Source of the DNA: Collinsella sp. WCA1-178-WT-3 (M1)
GTDB taxonomy: Bacteria; Actinomycetota; Coriobacteriia; Coriobacteriales; Coriobacteriaceae
Length of the DNA: 64,000 nucleotides
Assembly: GCF_009696325.1 (NCBI RefSeq)
Contig: NZ_VUME01000001.1
Span: forward strand, 1-64,000
Direction of reading: 5' to 3'
The translations under genes and the position numbers were made by a program. Below the pieces are notes generated by a model, which saw only the letters and a list, made by a program, of their open reading frames with translations, was not told the origin of the DNA and ran no database searches. This document shows, piece by piece, positions 51,076 through 59,902 of the stretch. How positions within the stretch are numbered: the first letter of the stretch is position 1; each line of letters starts with the position of its first letter.

Positions 51076-53952
51076 TTACTCGGCCTCGCTCAAATCGCTG
51101 AGCATAAACTCGTAGATGTCCTGTCGTACAGGCACATTGAGCTCATATTCGATTTCAACGGCGTTGTCGCCGCTCTTAGTTTTAATAGCTTCGAACTCAC
51201 CGGTCGGATGCATTTCGCCTAAGAAATAGAACTCCTTGCCACCCTTATCGTCCTTATTCTTTCGCATAAACAAATACGTCTTCAGGCCGTTTTCCGGCCA
51301 TACCTGCAGTCGCAGAATCTCGGGAGAGTTGAGTGTACGGTTGCCCTTGGAGATTGCGATAAGCTTGCTCGGCGAAACAAAGCGATCTTCATACTGAATT
51401 GACTCACTAATGTCGGGCGCCTTGTCATAGTTAATAAACACAGGGAATGTATTGGTCTTTTCGTCGTAAAAATAGCCGCCAAGATTTTGGCCGTTGATGT
51501 TCTTTTCCCAGTTCATCAAGCGGCAAACCTCTTCGTACGTGTACTTGGCGTTGAGAACGAAATTTGTGTTTTCGTACGTCTCGGCATAGTCGAGTCGGTT
51601 GCGCGCGATACCAAAATCCAGCACCTCAAGAATCTGACGTTTGAACTCTGCGTTGCGCAGGGCGGTCGCAAACACTTCGGTCAGACGAGGTCCGGTTCCA
51701 TCGTCAATGAGCAGGGAAACGAAATCCTTAGGAGTGGCAAAGTCGCCCTTAAGGACTGCGATTGCCGACCTAACGGCGCTGTCCTTAAGCTGTGCGCGGT
51801 AGTTCCTAAGCGCAGCCTCGCGCATATGCCGGTAGCCCTCGTGTCCGGCTTCGACGAGCGTTTGAAGCAAATAGAGGTCTTCGAATCGCTTGCCCGTGGC
51901 AAGTTTTTGAGAAATAAATTTGAGAATCTTGGTTTGATCAGAGGAAAATTGAACCGTGTAGTCCGGCTCGTATTTGGAAAGAAATACGTGGTAGGAGCCC
52001 AGGCCGCTATTCTTGAAGATAAGCAGCGGATCGATGGAGCCGTTACGATCAAATTCGAGCAGCGAGGGAATCTTGCCGAGTTTTTGGCGCAAGTCGAGAT
52101 ATTCGTTTTTCAAAAACCTGACGGAGGTGAAATCGCCGCCGTCGATGGCCTTGTAAATGCGTGCCTCGGAAATACGATCGAAGCTCACGGTCGAGCATCC
52201 GGGGATCGCCGAATCGCCCTCTTGAACAAGACGGCGCAGGCGGTCTTTGTTATATGTCTTGTCACCCGAAAGCGCGATGGGCACCAGGAAGTTGCTCTGG
52301 TAGTTGCCAATAAAGTCGAGCACCAGTGCGTATTCCTTACCATCATTCAAGCGCAAACCTCGTCCGAGCTGCTGAATAAAGATGATTGCGGAGTCGGTGC
52401 GTCGAAGCATGATGATTTGATTGAGCGAGGGGATGTCGACGCCTTCGTTCATGATATCGACCGAGAAAATGTACTCGAGCTCTCCGGCTTCAAGTCGGCT
52501 GATCGCGGCATCGCGGACCTCATCGGGATCTTGACCGCTAATCGCAACCGTTCGATATCCGAGAGCGTTGAATTTGCGTGACAGTTCCTTGGCCTCGGCG
52601 TTTCGATTGCAAAAAATTAAGCCCCTGCGATTGCTTTTGGTGACGCTATATTCTTCGATCTTCTCGGTGATATGACGCACGCGCTCGTCGGACGTCAAGC
52701 GCCCGAACAGGGCGATATCTTCGACCGTTTCGTCGTCAATCTCCAGATCGTGAATGCCAAAATAATGGAAGGGGGCAAGCATCTCCTCGGCCAAAGCGTC
52801 CTGCAGCGTGATCTGGAACGCGATGACGTGATTGAAAAGAGCAAAGACGTCATAGCCGTCGGTGCGATTGGGTGTAGCGGTCATGCCCAGATAAAACCGA
52901 GGCGTAAAGTGCGACATGATGGATTGGTAACCCTGGGATCCCGTGCGGTGGGCCTCGTCGATGATGATGTAGTCGAACTCATCGGGACGGAAATCGCTCA
53001 GATGTTTGGCGACCGAAGAACACATGGCAAACACGCAGGTAGCATTGCTTATATTCTTGCCAGTTTGATAGGTGTCGAACGTATAGGTACTACCTAAGAG
53101 GCGTTCGTAGCTTGCGCGGGAGGCGTCGATAATGCGCCGGCGGTGCGCAAGAAAGAGGACGCGCCGGGGTTTAGTTGCGAGCACGTCGAACGCCGAAAGG
53201 AAGGTCTTGCCGGTGCCGGTTGCCGAGACCAGCAGGGCGCGGGTCTCGCCCTTGCGGTGGATTACGCCGAGCGCCTCAAGGGCGCGCTGCTGCATTTTAT
53301 TGGGCTTGATTTCTTCGAGGTCATTCTGCACCGGCGTTTCCGCAGATCTGAATGTCGGTTTCGATTTGGGCTTTGGCGGACGTGCCGATCGATATGCGGC
53401 ATAGTTCTCAATCCAGTCTTGGGAAAGCAAAACGGTTGAGGTGTCGTTCCACAACGAATTGAACTCGCCCCTCAGTTCGCCGAGTAAGCGGCTGTTCTCG
53501 ACAGTCTGATACAGCACGTTCCATTCTTTATTACAGGTGAGGGCGGTCTGCGTCATGTTCGAGCTGCCGATGATGACCGTGCTGGTTTCGCCCTTATCAA
53601 AAATATATCCCTTGGCATGCAAATTACCTTGGAATACGCGAACTTCCATGTTGTCGTATTCCAGGAGCTTGCGAAACGCATCGGGTGAGTTGAAGTTGAG
53701 ATAGGTGGACGTGAGCAGCCTGCCCTTAATGCCACGCTGTTTGAGCTCCTGGAACGCCTCGACCAGGATTTGAAGACCGCCGTCTGCAACAAACGCTACA
53801 CAAAAGTCAAAGGAGCTGCAGGTTGAGAGCTGCTCTTTGATAGCGGATAGTAGTGTTCCGCCTGTCGCCTTCGAGTTGGCGATGAGCTTGGGTGAATCGT
53901 TCTCGCGTGCAAGCGAGTCGAATTCAATATCAATCTGCTGCTGCGTAGTCAT
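51076..53952 (-). CDS. PLD-nuclease / SF2 helicase / DUF3427 protein
   Basis: A 958-residue multidomain protein. Residues about 25-175 are a PLD-type domain with an HKD-like motif (LHAKGYIFD, His112 and Lys114, then GSSNMTQ). Residues about 215-545 are a superfamily-2 helicase with Walker A SATGTGKT (244-251), IDEAH (331-335), TATP and QQLGRGLRL. The C-terminal third (about 640-950) is DUF3427. Such proteins are scattered across bacteria, often near Nudix genes, and are suspected to act in DNA repair or phage defence. The start at 53952 was chosen by homology and the AAAGG before it. Less GC-rich than its neighbours, hinting at transfer. Confidence 0.87.
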   Translation of the reverse strand: MTTQQQIDIEFDSLARENDSPKLIANSKATGGTLLSAIKEQLSTCSSFDFCVAFVADGGLQILVEAFQELKQRGIKGRLLTSTYLNFNSPDAFRKLLEYDNMEVRVFQGNLHAKGYIFDKGETSTVIIGSSNMTQTALTCNKEWNVLYQTVENSRLLGELRGEFNSLWNDTSTVLLSQDWIENYAAYRSARPPKPKSKPTFRSAETPVQNDLEEIKPNKMQQRALEALGVIHRKGETRALLVSATGTGKTFLSAFDVLATKPRRVLFLAHRRRIIDASRASYERLLGSTYTFDTYQTGKNISNATCVFAMCSSVAKHLSDFRPDEFDYIIIDEAHRTGSQGYQSIMSHFTPRFYLGMTATPNRTDGYDVFALFNHVIAFQITLQDALAEEMLAPFHYFGIHDLEIDDETVEDIALFGRLTSDERVRHITEKIEEYSVTKSNRRGLIFCNRNAEAKELSRKFNALGYRTVAISGQDPDEVRDAAISRLEAGELEYIFSVDIMNEGVDIPSLNQIIMLRRTDSAIIFIQQLGRGLRLNDGKEYALVLDFIGNYQSNFLVPIALSGDKTYNKDRLRRLVQEGDSAIPGCSTVSFDRISEARIYKAIDGGDFTSVRFLKNEYLDLRQKLGKIPSLLEFDRNGSIDPLLIFKNSGLGSYHVFLSKYEPDYTVQFSSDQTKILKFISQKLATGKRFEDLYLLQTLVEAGHEGYRHMREAALRNYRAQLKDSAVRSAIAVLKGDFATPKDFVSLLIDDGTGPRLTEVFATALRNAEFKRQILEVLDFGIARNRLDYAETYENTNFVLNAKYTYEEVCRLMNWEKNINGQNLGGYFYDEKTNTFPVFINYDKAPDISESIQYEDRFVSPSKLIAISKGNRTLNSPEILRLQVWPENGLKTYLFMRKNKDDKGGKEFYFLGEMHPTGEFEAIKTKSGDNAVEIEYELNVPVRQDIYEFMLSDLSEAE

Positions 53953-54164
53953 CCCGGCCAAACCTTTCGAAAGACTATGTTGGCGCCAGGATAACAGATC
54001 GATCGTTCGTGTTTTGGGCATATGACGGTATTGATTGCCGGCTTTGGTCTGAGGGGCGCGGTTTCTCCATTGATGTCCGCACGGCATGTGACACTTACCC
54101 TGCCGCCCTGCTCTGCCGCGGCGGCATGTACTCAAACAACGGCCCTCTAAGGAGTCCGATATTG

Positions 54165-54404
54165 ATGAGTGATAGCACCAAGCATCTCGCAAAGAAGTGC
54201 GTCAAGGACGCGGGGCCGTGCCTCGCGCTGTGCGTGGTCGGCGCAGCGGTCGCGCTGTTGGCTGTTCTGGGACCATTCGACGTGCTCCGAAGTGCCGGTT
54301 CTCTGCACGTTTGCATGGCCCTTGCCGGCGCTATTATGACCGGCGGCGTGCTCGATCTGGTTTTTTGGGTGCTTGACCCGTTTGGATGGAAGAACGAGGG
54401 GTAA
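54165..54404 (+). CDS. Small membrane protein
   Basis: A 79-residue protein with two predicted membrane helices (LALCVVGAAVALLAVLGPF and VCMALAGAIMTGGVLDLVFW) and short charged ends. AAGGAG precedes the ATG. No family recognised. It lies between the divergently placed helicase gene and the metallophosphatase gene. Confidence 0.6.
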   Translation: MSDSTKHLAKKCVKDAGPCLALCVVGAAVALLAVLGPFDVLRSAGSLHVCMALAGAIMTGGVLDLVFWVLDPFGWKNEG

Positions 54405-54489
54405 GCCCTAAGGGATGGAAGGGCTGGAACGATTGGCTTAGTGATCGTGCAGAATGCGGTCTAGCGACTTACAGGGAAGTGGTAATCCG

Positions 54490-55215
54490 ATGACGGTCTA
54501 TGTGACGGGCGATATTCACGGCGGCCTCGACATGCAAAAGCTGCGCGACTGGGATCTTGGGGATAGTCTGACGAGCGACGACCATCTGATTGTCGCGGGC
54601 GACTTTGGCTTTCCGTGGGATTTCTCTGCCGAGGAATGCGCCGATATCGCCTGGCTGGAGTCGCGCCCCTACACCGTGCTGTTTGTCGATGGAAACCACG
54701 AGCGTTTCGATCACTGGGCGGAGCGCCCCATGGAGCTTTGGCACGGTGGGCTGACGCAGCGCCTGTCGGATACCTCTCCCATACGGCGCCTGACGCGCGG
54801 CGAGGTTTTTGAGCTCGACGGCTCAACGATCTTTACCATGGGCGGCGCCACGAGCGTGGATAAGGAATACCGCATTCCCTATTCCAGCTGGTGGCCACAG
54901 GAGCTGCCGGACGAGCGCAACTTTGAGGAGGCGCGGACAAAGCTCGACAGCGTGGGCTGGAAGGTTGACTACGTGGTCACCCACACCTGCTCTACGCGCA
55001 TGCTTTCGCCCACGCTCTATCCGGGGCCTGGCTGGAATTGCCCCGACGTCGACCGACTTACAGCATTTTTCGATGAGCTGGAAGACCGCTTGGACTACAA
55101 GCGCTGGTACTACGGGCATTTTCATCGGGATGCCAACCCTGCCGAGCGCCATACCGTGCTCTACGACTGCATCGTTCGCTTGGGCGACGAACTCCAGCCC
55201 TGGGACGTTGCGTAG
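54490..55215 (+). CDS. Metallophosphoesterase (calcineurin-like)
   Basis: A 241-residue metallophosphoesterase. The dimetal motifs are VTGDIHGG, VAGDFGFPW, VDGNHERFD, VTHTCS and YYGHFHRD. Its closest-looking family is the small bacterial phosphoesterases found in mobile or accessory regions. Substrate unknown. GGGAAGTGG lies before the ATG. Confidence 0.87.
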   Translation: MTVYVTGDIHGGLDMQKLRDWDLGDSLTSDDHLIVAGDFGFPWDFSAEECADIAWLESRPYTVLFVDGNHERFDHWAERPMELWHGGLTQRLSDTSPIRRLTRGEVFELDGSTIFTMGGATSVDKEYRIPYSSWWPQELPDERNFEEARTKLDSVGWKVDYVVTHTCSTRMLSPTLYPGPGWNCPDVDRLTAFFDELEDRLDYKRWYYGHFHRDANPAERHTVLYDCIVRLGDELQPWDVA

Positions 55216-55230
55216 GGGCGAGGTATTTGG

Positions 55231-56241
55231 CTACTCGGCCGTTACAGTGATGTTCTCGCGGTGCGCGCGGATGACATTCCAGCTAAAGTGCTCGACCAGC
55301 TGCTCGGCAGAGCGCGACGTGGTGTCCGGCGCGATGCCCGTTTGCCCGGCGAGCCATCCCAGCAGTGCCTCGGGCGTGCCAAAGCGTGCGCGTAGCTCGC
55401 CCAGGTCCAGATCGCGGTCGCGCTTGGAAAGGCGGCGGCCGTCCGGCGACATGAGCAGCGGAATGTGCGCGTAATGCGGCGTGGGAAGTCCCAGCAGATG
55501 TTGCAGGTAGATTTGGCGGGGCGTGGAGCCCAGCAGGTCGCATCCGCGCACGACCTCGGTGACGCCCATGGCAGCGTCGTCGACCACCACGGCTAGTTGG
55601 TAGGCAAAAACGCCGTCGCTGCGGCGCACCAAAAAGTCGCCGCACTCGGTGGCGAGTGCCTCGCATTGGGCGCCGTACGTACGGTCCACGAATTCGATCA
55701 CGTCGCCGGCGAGGTCATCGACGGTAGGCACGCGCAGACGCGTGGCCGGGGCGCGCAGAACGCTGCGGCGGGCGATCTCTTCGACAGAAAGGTTTCGACA
55801 GGCGCCGCGGTAGATGGGCGTGCCGTCGCTGGCATGCGGCGCGCTCGCGGCGTGGAGTTCGGCACGCGTACAAAAGCAGGGATAGGTGAGGTCGGCGTCA
55901 TTCAGCCGGCGCAAGGCGCTTTCGTACAGGTCCAGACGATCGTGCTGGTAGTAGGGGCCTTCGTCCCACTCAAGCCCTAGCCAGGCCAGGTCGTCAATCA
56001 ATTGAGCGGCAAGTTCCGGGCGCTTGCAGCGATCGTCCAGGTCCTCGATGCGCAACACGATGCTGCCGCCTTGGCTGCGGGCCGAAAGCCACGAGCACAG
56101 GCAGCTGAACACGTTGCCCAGGTGCATGCGGCCCGAGGGCGACGGGGCAAAACGGCCTACGACAGGTACGGGAACGGAGGCGGGCTGCATCGTTGGCGCG
56201 TTCGCGGCGGGCGTTGCTATGTTGCGTGCGTTGATATCCAT
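55231..56241 (-). CDS. gluQ: Glutamyl-Q tRNA(Asp) synthetase
   Basis: A 336-residue truncated glutamyl-tRNA synthetase that attaches glutamate to queuosine in tRNA-Asp. The Rossmann core begins GRFAPSPSGRMHLGNVFS (HIGH equivalent), has RIEDLDDR, zinc-type cysteines in YPCFCTRAEL, and the KMSKS equivalent RLSKRD. It lacks the anticodon-binding domain of GltX, which fits GluQRS. The ~25-residue N-terminal extension is unusual. Genes for queuosine itself are not in the window. Confidence 0.92.
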   Translation of the reverse strand: MDINARNIATPAANAPTMQPASVPVPVVGRFAPSPSGRMHLGNVFSCLCSWLSARSQGGSIVLRIEDLDDRCKRPELAAQLIDDLAWLGLEWDEGPYYQHDRLDLYESALRRLNDADLTYPCFCTRAELHAASAPHASDGTPIYRGACRNLSVEEIARRSVLRAPATRLRVPTVDDLAGDVIEFVDRTYGAQCEALATECGDFLVRRSDGVFAYQLAVVVDDAAMGVTEVVRGCDLLGSTPRQIYLQHLLGLPTPHYAHIPLLMSPDGRRLSKRDRDLDLGELRARFGTPEALLGWLAGQTGIAPDTTSRSAEQLVEHFSWNVIRAHRENITVTAE

Positions 56242-56766
56242 GCGGACGAGTATAGCGCGGGGCGCGATGGGGAGGCGTCACTGTGGTCCGCAAGTTGTCG
56301 AGGCCCCGCATTGCGTATGGTGGGCCGCAGGCTCGGTGCTTTGATTCCTGTCGATCAACTCAGTACCTTAGACAACAGAAACCCCGGCAGCTCTTCGCAA
56401 CTGCCGGGGTTTCCGCGGAAAAGGGGGACATGATCCTCGAGCGAACGGCAAAGGGGCAAACCGGTTTCGCTCAACTGCTTTATGCCCCTCGGCTGGCGGC
56501 TCAATCAGCGCGTGCCGCGCCCACACAAAGCTGCTACACCTGTGACGGAGCTGTGAAGTGGTATCTATTGCTGGCGCGGGCCATGCCAAGGGTGTCCCTC
56601 ATGACTAGTCATTTAAGAACGTCCCCAATGACTACCCAATGATTAGCTGCTGGCGGCAGGCATGACTTTCATCCCGTTTGGCGCTCCGGTCGCCTAGATG
56701 TTCGTCATGTGTACCCGCAAACGTGGGACAATGGCGCTGTTGGTTTTACAGACAAAGGATGTGCCT
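56242..56766. other. 525-base gap with hairpins and a dispersed repeat
   Basis: No gene seen. A 13-base stem GAAACCCCGGCAG (56378-56390) with its complement at 56401-56413, a looser AGGGGCA/TGCCCCT pair at about 56450-56487, and a copy of the repeat ACTAGTCATTTAAGAACG (from 56604 to 56635) are present. That repeat also occurs at 58887-58917 and, diverged, at 40159. Confidence 0.55.
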
Positions 56767-58710
56767 ATGAACGCCCCCGTTGCCAATGCTTGTCGGCAGC
56801 GCTGCCTGCTTGCGCGATTTGCTTCCATTTGCGCACTCGTCGCGTGCGTGCTGCTGCTGTTGCCCGCCGCCGCATGCGCCGACGGGTATTCCATGACCCA
56901 AACCTATATCGGTGCCACGGTTGAAGCCGATGGGTCGCTGACCGTTGTCGAGGGACGCCGGTTTGATTTCGACGACGACATCAACGGCGTGTATTGGGAT
57001 ATCAATACGGGCACCAACCAGCAGGGTGGTACGGCGGGTGTCGATGTGCTGAGCGTCGAGGAAGATGATGCCGCGTTTAGCAGGGTTGACTATGCAAACA
57101 AAGGCGACAACGGCGTCTATACGGTTGAGCAGTCCGACGGCGGCGTAAAGATCAAGGTGTTCAGCCCCCACGAGAGCGGCGACAGCGCGATCTATTACGT
57201 GAGCTACACCATGACCGGTGCGGTTATGAACTGGTCCGATACCGCTGAGCTCTACTGGAAGTTTGTGGGCGACGGCTGGTCTGCGGACTCCGATGACGTC
57301 GAGATGGAAGTTTACTTCGCAAATGCCGCTGCCGGAACGGCGGCCGTCAAGGGCGATAACTTCCGTGCGTGGGGCCACGGTCCGCTCACGGGCGACGTGT
57401 CGCTCGACGCGGACGAGCCCATGGTCACCTATACCATACCCTGCGTGCATCAGGGCGAATTCGCCGAGGCGCGCATCGCCTTCCCCAGCGATTGGGTGCC
57501 GCAGCTCGCCGCCTCGGGCAAGGAACGCATGTCGACAATTCTGGGCGAGGAGAAGGCGTGGGCCGAGGAGGCCAACGCCCGCCGCGCTCACGCTCGCATG
57601 ATCGCCAATGCACTTGCCGCGGTTAGCGTTGTCGCGGCGGTGGCCTTTACCGGCACAATCGTCGTGCTCAAGTTGCGCAAACGCAAGCCCAAACCGCTGT
57701 TCCAGGACGAATACTTCCGCGACGTGCCCTCGGCCGACCATCCCGCCGTGCTTTCGGCCCTCATGAGCTGGAACGAGGTGCCCGATCAGGCATATATCGC
57801 CACGCTCATGAAGCTCACCGACGATCGCGTGATCAAGTTAGAGGAGGCAATCGCGACCAAGGGCAAGAAGGGCCTGCTCCGTCGCGAAAAAGAGGAGCAG
57901 ACGTATCGTGTGACGGTGAGCGATGCGGGCTGGAAGTCGGCCAAGGGCATTGACCGCATGGTGCTCAAGGTCTTCTTTGCCGGTGCTAAGCCCGACGAGA
58001 ACGGCGATCGCTCGCGCACGTTTGACGAGCTGCAACACTATGTTAAGCAGCACGCTACGCCCGTGGGCGACAAGCTCAAGGACTATCAGAGCACCGTTAA
58101 GGGCAAACTGGCCGATAGCGAGTACGTTGCCTCGGACGGCATTGTCGCAATGGTGTTTTGCCTGGTTCTTGGTACTCTGATCGCCTTTGTTCCCGTGGGA
58201 TCCATCTTCTTTACCGACGGCGCACAGGTGAACATTGTCGCCGCGGTTATCTCGGTGCCGATTGTGCTGGTGGGTATTGGCGTGGGCCTTACGTTCCGCC
58301 GCCTTACGCCGGAGGGCGCCGAGGTGGCGGCTCGCTGCAAGGCGCTCAAGCATTGGCTCGAGGACTTCACGCGTCTAAAGGAAGCCGTCCCCGGCGATCT
58401 GGTGCTGTGGAATAAACTTCTGGTGATGGGTGCGGCGCTGGGCGTTTCCAAGGAAGTTCTGCGTCAGCTTGCCGAGGCCGTGCCGCCCGAGGTGCGCGAG
58501 GCCGACGGCTTCTACGACAATTACCCCTGCTACTGGTGGTACTACCATCACTACGGAAACCAGTCTCCGCTCGATTCGTTCGATGGCGTGTATCACGAGA
58601 GCATCCGTGAGCTGGCTTCGAGTTCCGATAGCTCGAGCGGCGGCGGCGGTGGTGGCTTCTCGGGCGGCGGGGGCGGCGGCGTCGGCGGAGGCGGCGGCGG
58701 AACGTTCTAA
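56767..58710 (+). CDS. DUF2207 membrane protein
   Basis: A 647-residue protein. It has a signal-like N-terminus with cleavage near ACA-DG (residue 39), an extracellular beta-rich DUF2207 domain (about 40-265), a membrane helix near 285, a cytoplasmic region, two more helices (about 465-515), and a C-terminal tail of Ser then Gly runs (GGGGGGFSGGGGGGVGGGGG). This layout is characteristic of the widespread DUF2207 family, whose function is unknown. AAAGGA precedes the ATG. Confidence 0.88.
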   Translation: MNAPVANACRQRCLLARFASICALVACVLLLLPAAACADGYSMTQTYIGATVEADGSLTVVEGRRFDFDDDINGVYWDINTGTNQQGGTAGVDVLSVEEDDAAFSRVDYANKGDNGVYTVEQSDGGVKIKVFSPHESGDSAIYYVSYTMTGAVMNWSDTAELYWKFVGDGWSADSDDVEMEVYFANAAAGTAAVKGDNFRAWGHGPLTGDVSLDADEPMVTYTIPCVHQGEFAEARIAFPSDWVPQLAASGKERMSTILGEEKAWAEEANARRAHARMIANALAAVSVVAAVAFTGTIVVLKLRKRKPKPLFQDEYFRDVPSADHPAVLSALMSWNEVPDQAYIATLMKLTDDRVIKLEEAIATKGKKGLLRREKEEQTYRVTVSDAGWKSAKGIDRMVLKVFFAGAKPDENGDRSRTFDELQHYVKQHATPVGDKLKDYQSTVKGKLADSEYVASDGIVAMVFCLVLGTLIAFVPVGSIFFTDGAQVNIVAAVISVPIVLVGIGVGLTFRRLTPEGAEVAARCKALKHWLEDFTRLKEAVPGDLVLWNKLLVMGAALGVSKEVLRQLAEAVPPEVREADGFYDNYPCYWWYYHHYGNQSPLDSFDGVYHESIRELASSSDSSSGGGGGGFSGGGGGGVGGGGGGTF

Positions 58711-58730
58711 CGGTCCTAAAATATGGGATG

Positions 58731-58773
58731 GGCTTTTCTCGGCAGCCGTCGGGGAAAGCCCGTCCCCTTTTTA
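58731..58773 (+). terminator. Terminator of the DUF2207 gene
   Basis: GGGCTTTTCTCGGC pairs with GTCGGGGAAAGCCC, followed by GTCCCCTTTTTA. Confidence 0.7.
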
Positions 58774-58886
58774 TGCGCCAAAATGCGCCGATCTTTTACT
58801 TTTGCCCACCGCTATTTGCAGAATCCTCTATAGGGTGATGCCAGCGAGGGTTTCGGTGACTCTTTTGTTCAAGACTGTCCCCGGCG

Positions 58887-58917
58887 ACTAGTCATTTAAG
58901 AACGTCCCCAACGACTA
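58887..58917. repeat. Dispersed repeat ACTAGTCATTTAAGAACG, third copy
   Basis: ACTAGTCATTTAAGAACG continues to CCCCAACGACTA. Nearly the same 31-base sequence occurs at 56604-56635, with a diverged copy at 40159-40186. Ends TAGTC and GACTA are complementary. Confidence 0.65.
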
Positions 58918-58983
58918 GGTGTGGTTGCTGCCAAGGAGTGTCCCGGGGCGCCGGCACAAAGGGGACGTCCCTAACTGCCGGTT

Positions 58984-59625
58984 TTAGGCTGTCAGGTCGA
59001 GTTCGTAGAGGAAGCTTTCGCGCGGCATGTCGTGGCGGCGCTCTTCGCGGTTGGCGCGGTGCGTGGCCGTGCGCTTAAAGCCGTGCAGCTCGTAGAACTT
59101 CCACGAGCAGTTGGAGTCGGTATACAGGTGCGCTCTCGACGCTCCGCGCGAGGACAGGTACGAGACCGCGGCATCGAGCAGAACCGAGCCAACGCCCAGG
59201 CCGTGGACATCGCGATCCACGGCAAGCAACGTGACCTCGTTGTCATGCGGCAGCGGGCTGCTCTCGAGCAGGCGGTTGTTGGTCCGAATGGTGGCGCGCA
59301 CAAACGAGAGATACTCGGCACAGGCATCGGGCTCCAGCTCACGCATCTGCGACAGCAATGCGCGTTCGGTATCCATCCAATGCTCCTTAACGGTGGCGCC
59401 GCTGCTTTGCCCCGCACGTGCGAGTGCAATGCCGCGCGCCTGGCCGTCGATTACGGCGACCTGCGAAAACGTCGAGGAAGAAAGGCAATAGGCAAGATCG
59501 CACGCGGCCTCAAGGCGGTTGTACTCTTCGTTATCCGAATTGTTATGCCAAAGCTGCTGCAAGATCAGCGCGATGGCGTCGAAGTCTTCGGTATCAAACG
59601 GTCGGTAGAGAACCCGCGAGACCAT
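58984..59625 (-). CDS. GNAT-family N-acetyltransferase
   Basis: A 213-residue acetyltransferase. The acetyl-CoA binding region VDRDVHGLGVGSVLLDAAVS matches motif A (RxxGxG/A replaced by HGLGVG), and FYELHGFKRT is motif B. The N-terminus RPFDTEDFDAIALILQQLW is typical of GNAT folds. The target amine is unknown. Confidence 0.88.
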   Translation of the reverse strand: MVSRVLYRPFDTEDFDAIALILQQLWHNNSDNEEYNRLEAACDLAYCLSSSTFSQVAVIDGQARGIALARAGQSSGATVKEHWMDTERALLSQMRELEPDACAEYLSFVRATIRTNNRLLESSPLPHDNEVTLLAVDRDVHGLGVGSVLLDAAVSYLSSRGASRAHLYTDSNCSWKFYELHGFKRTATHRANREERRHDMPRESFLYELDLTA

Positions 59626-59902
59626 AGTGCCTCTTTCTATTGCGGATGCATATCGAGCACAGTTCTACCACGCCATTGGCATCTAATTATGGTGCCCCTG
59701 TGTTCCATCAACTCACCGTGCCCAGTGGCGCTCCTGCAACCCCCGCTCGCAAGCTTTTTCTGCACATGCGCCCGTTACGGGGTGCATCGATGCGCTCGAT
59801 GCGCTACATTGAATCAGTATTTTCAATGCCGCTGCGCGAGCGCTGCAGATCGACGTATCACCGACTCACAGAGCACGGCGGCGTACCAGACAGGAGGACT
59901 GC

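Noticed and set aside
50645-53952. Nudix and PLD-helicase as one operon
   Set aside because: The two genes are convergent with a terminator-like hairpin between them, so they cannot share a transcript; functional linkage remains only a suggestion.
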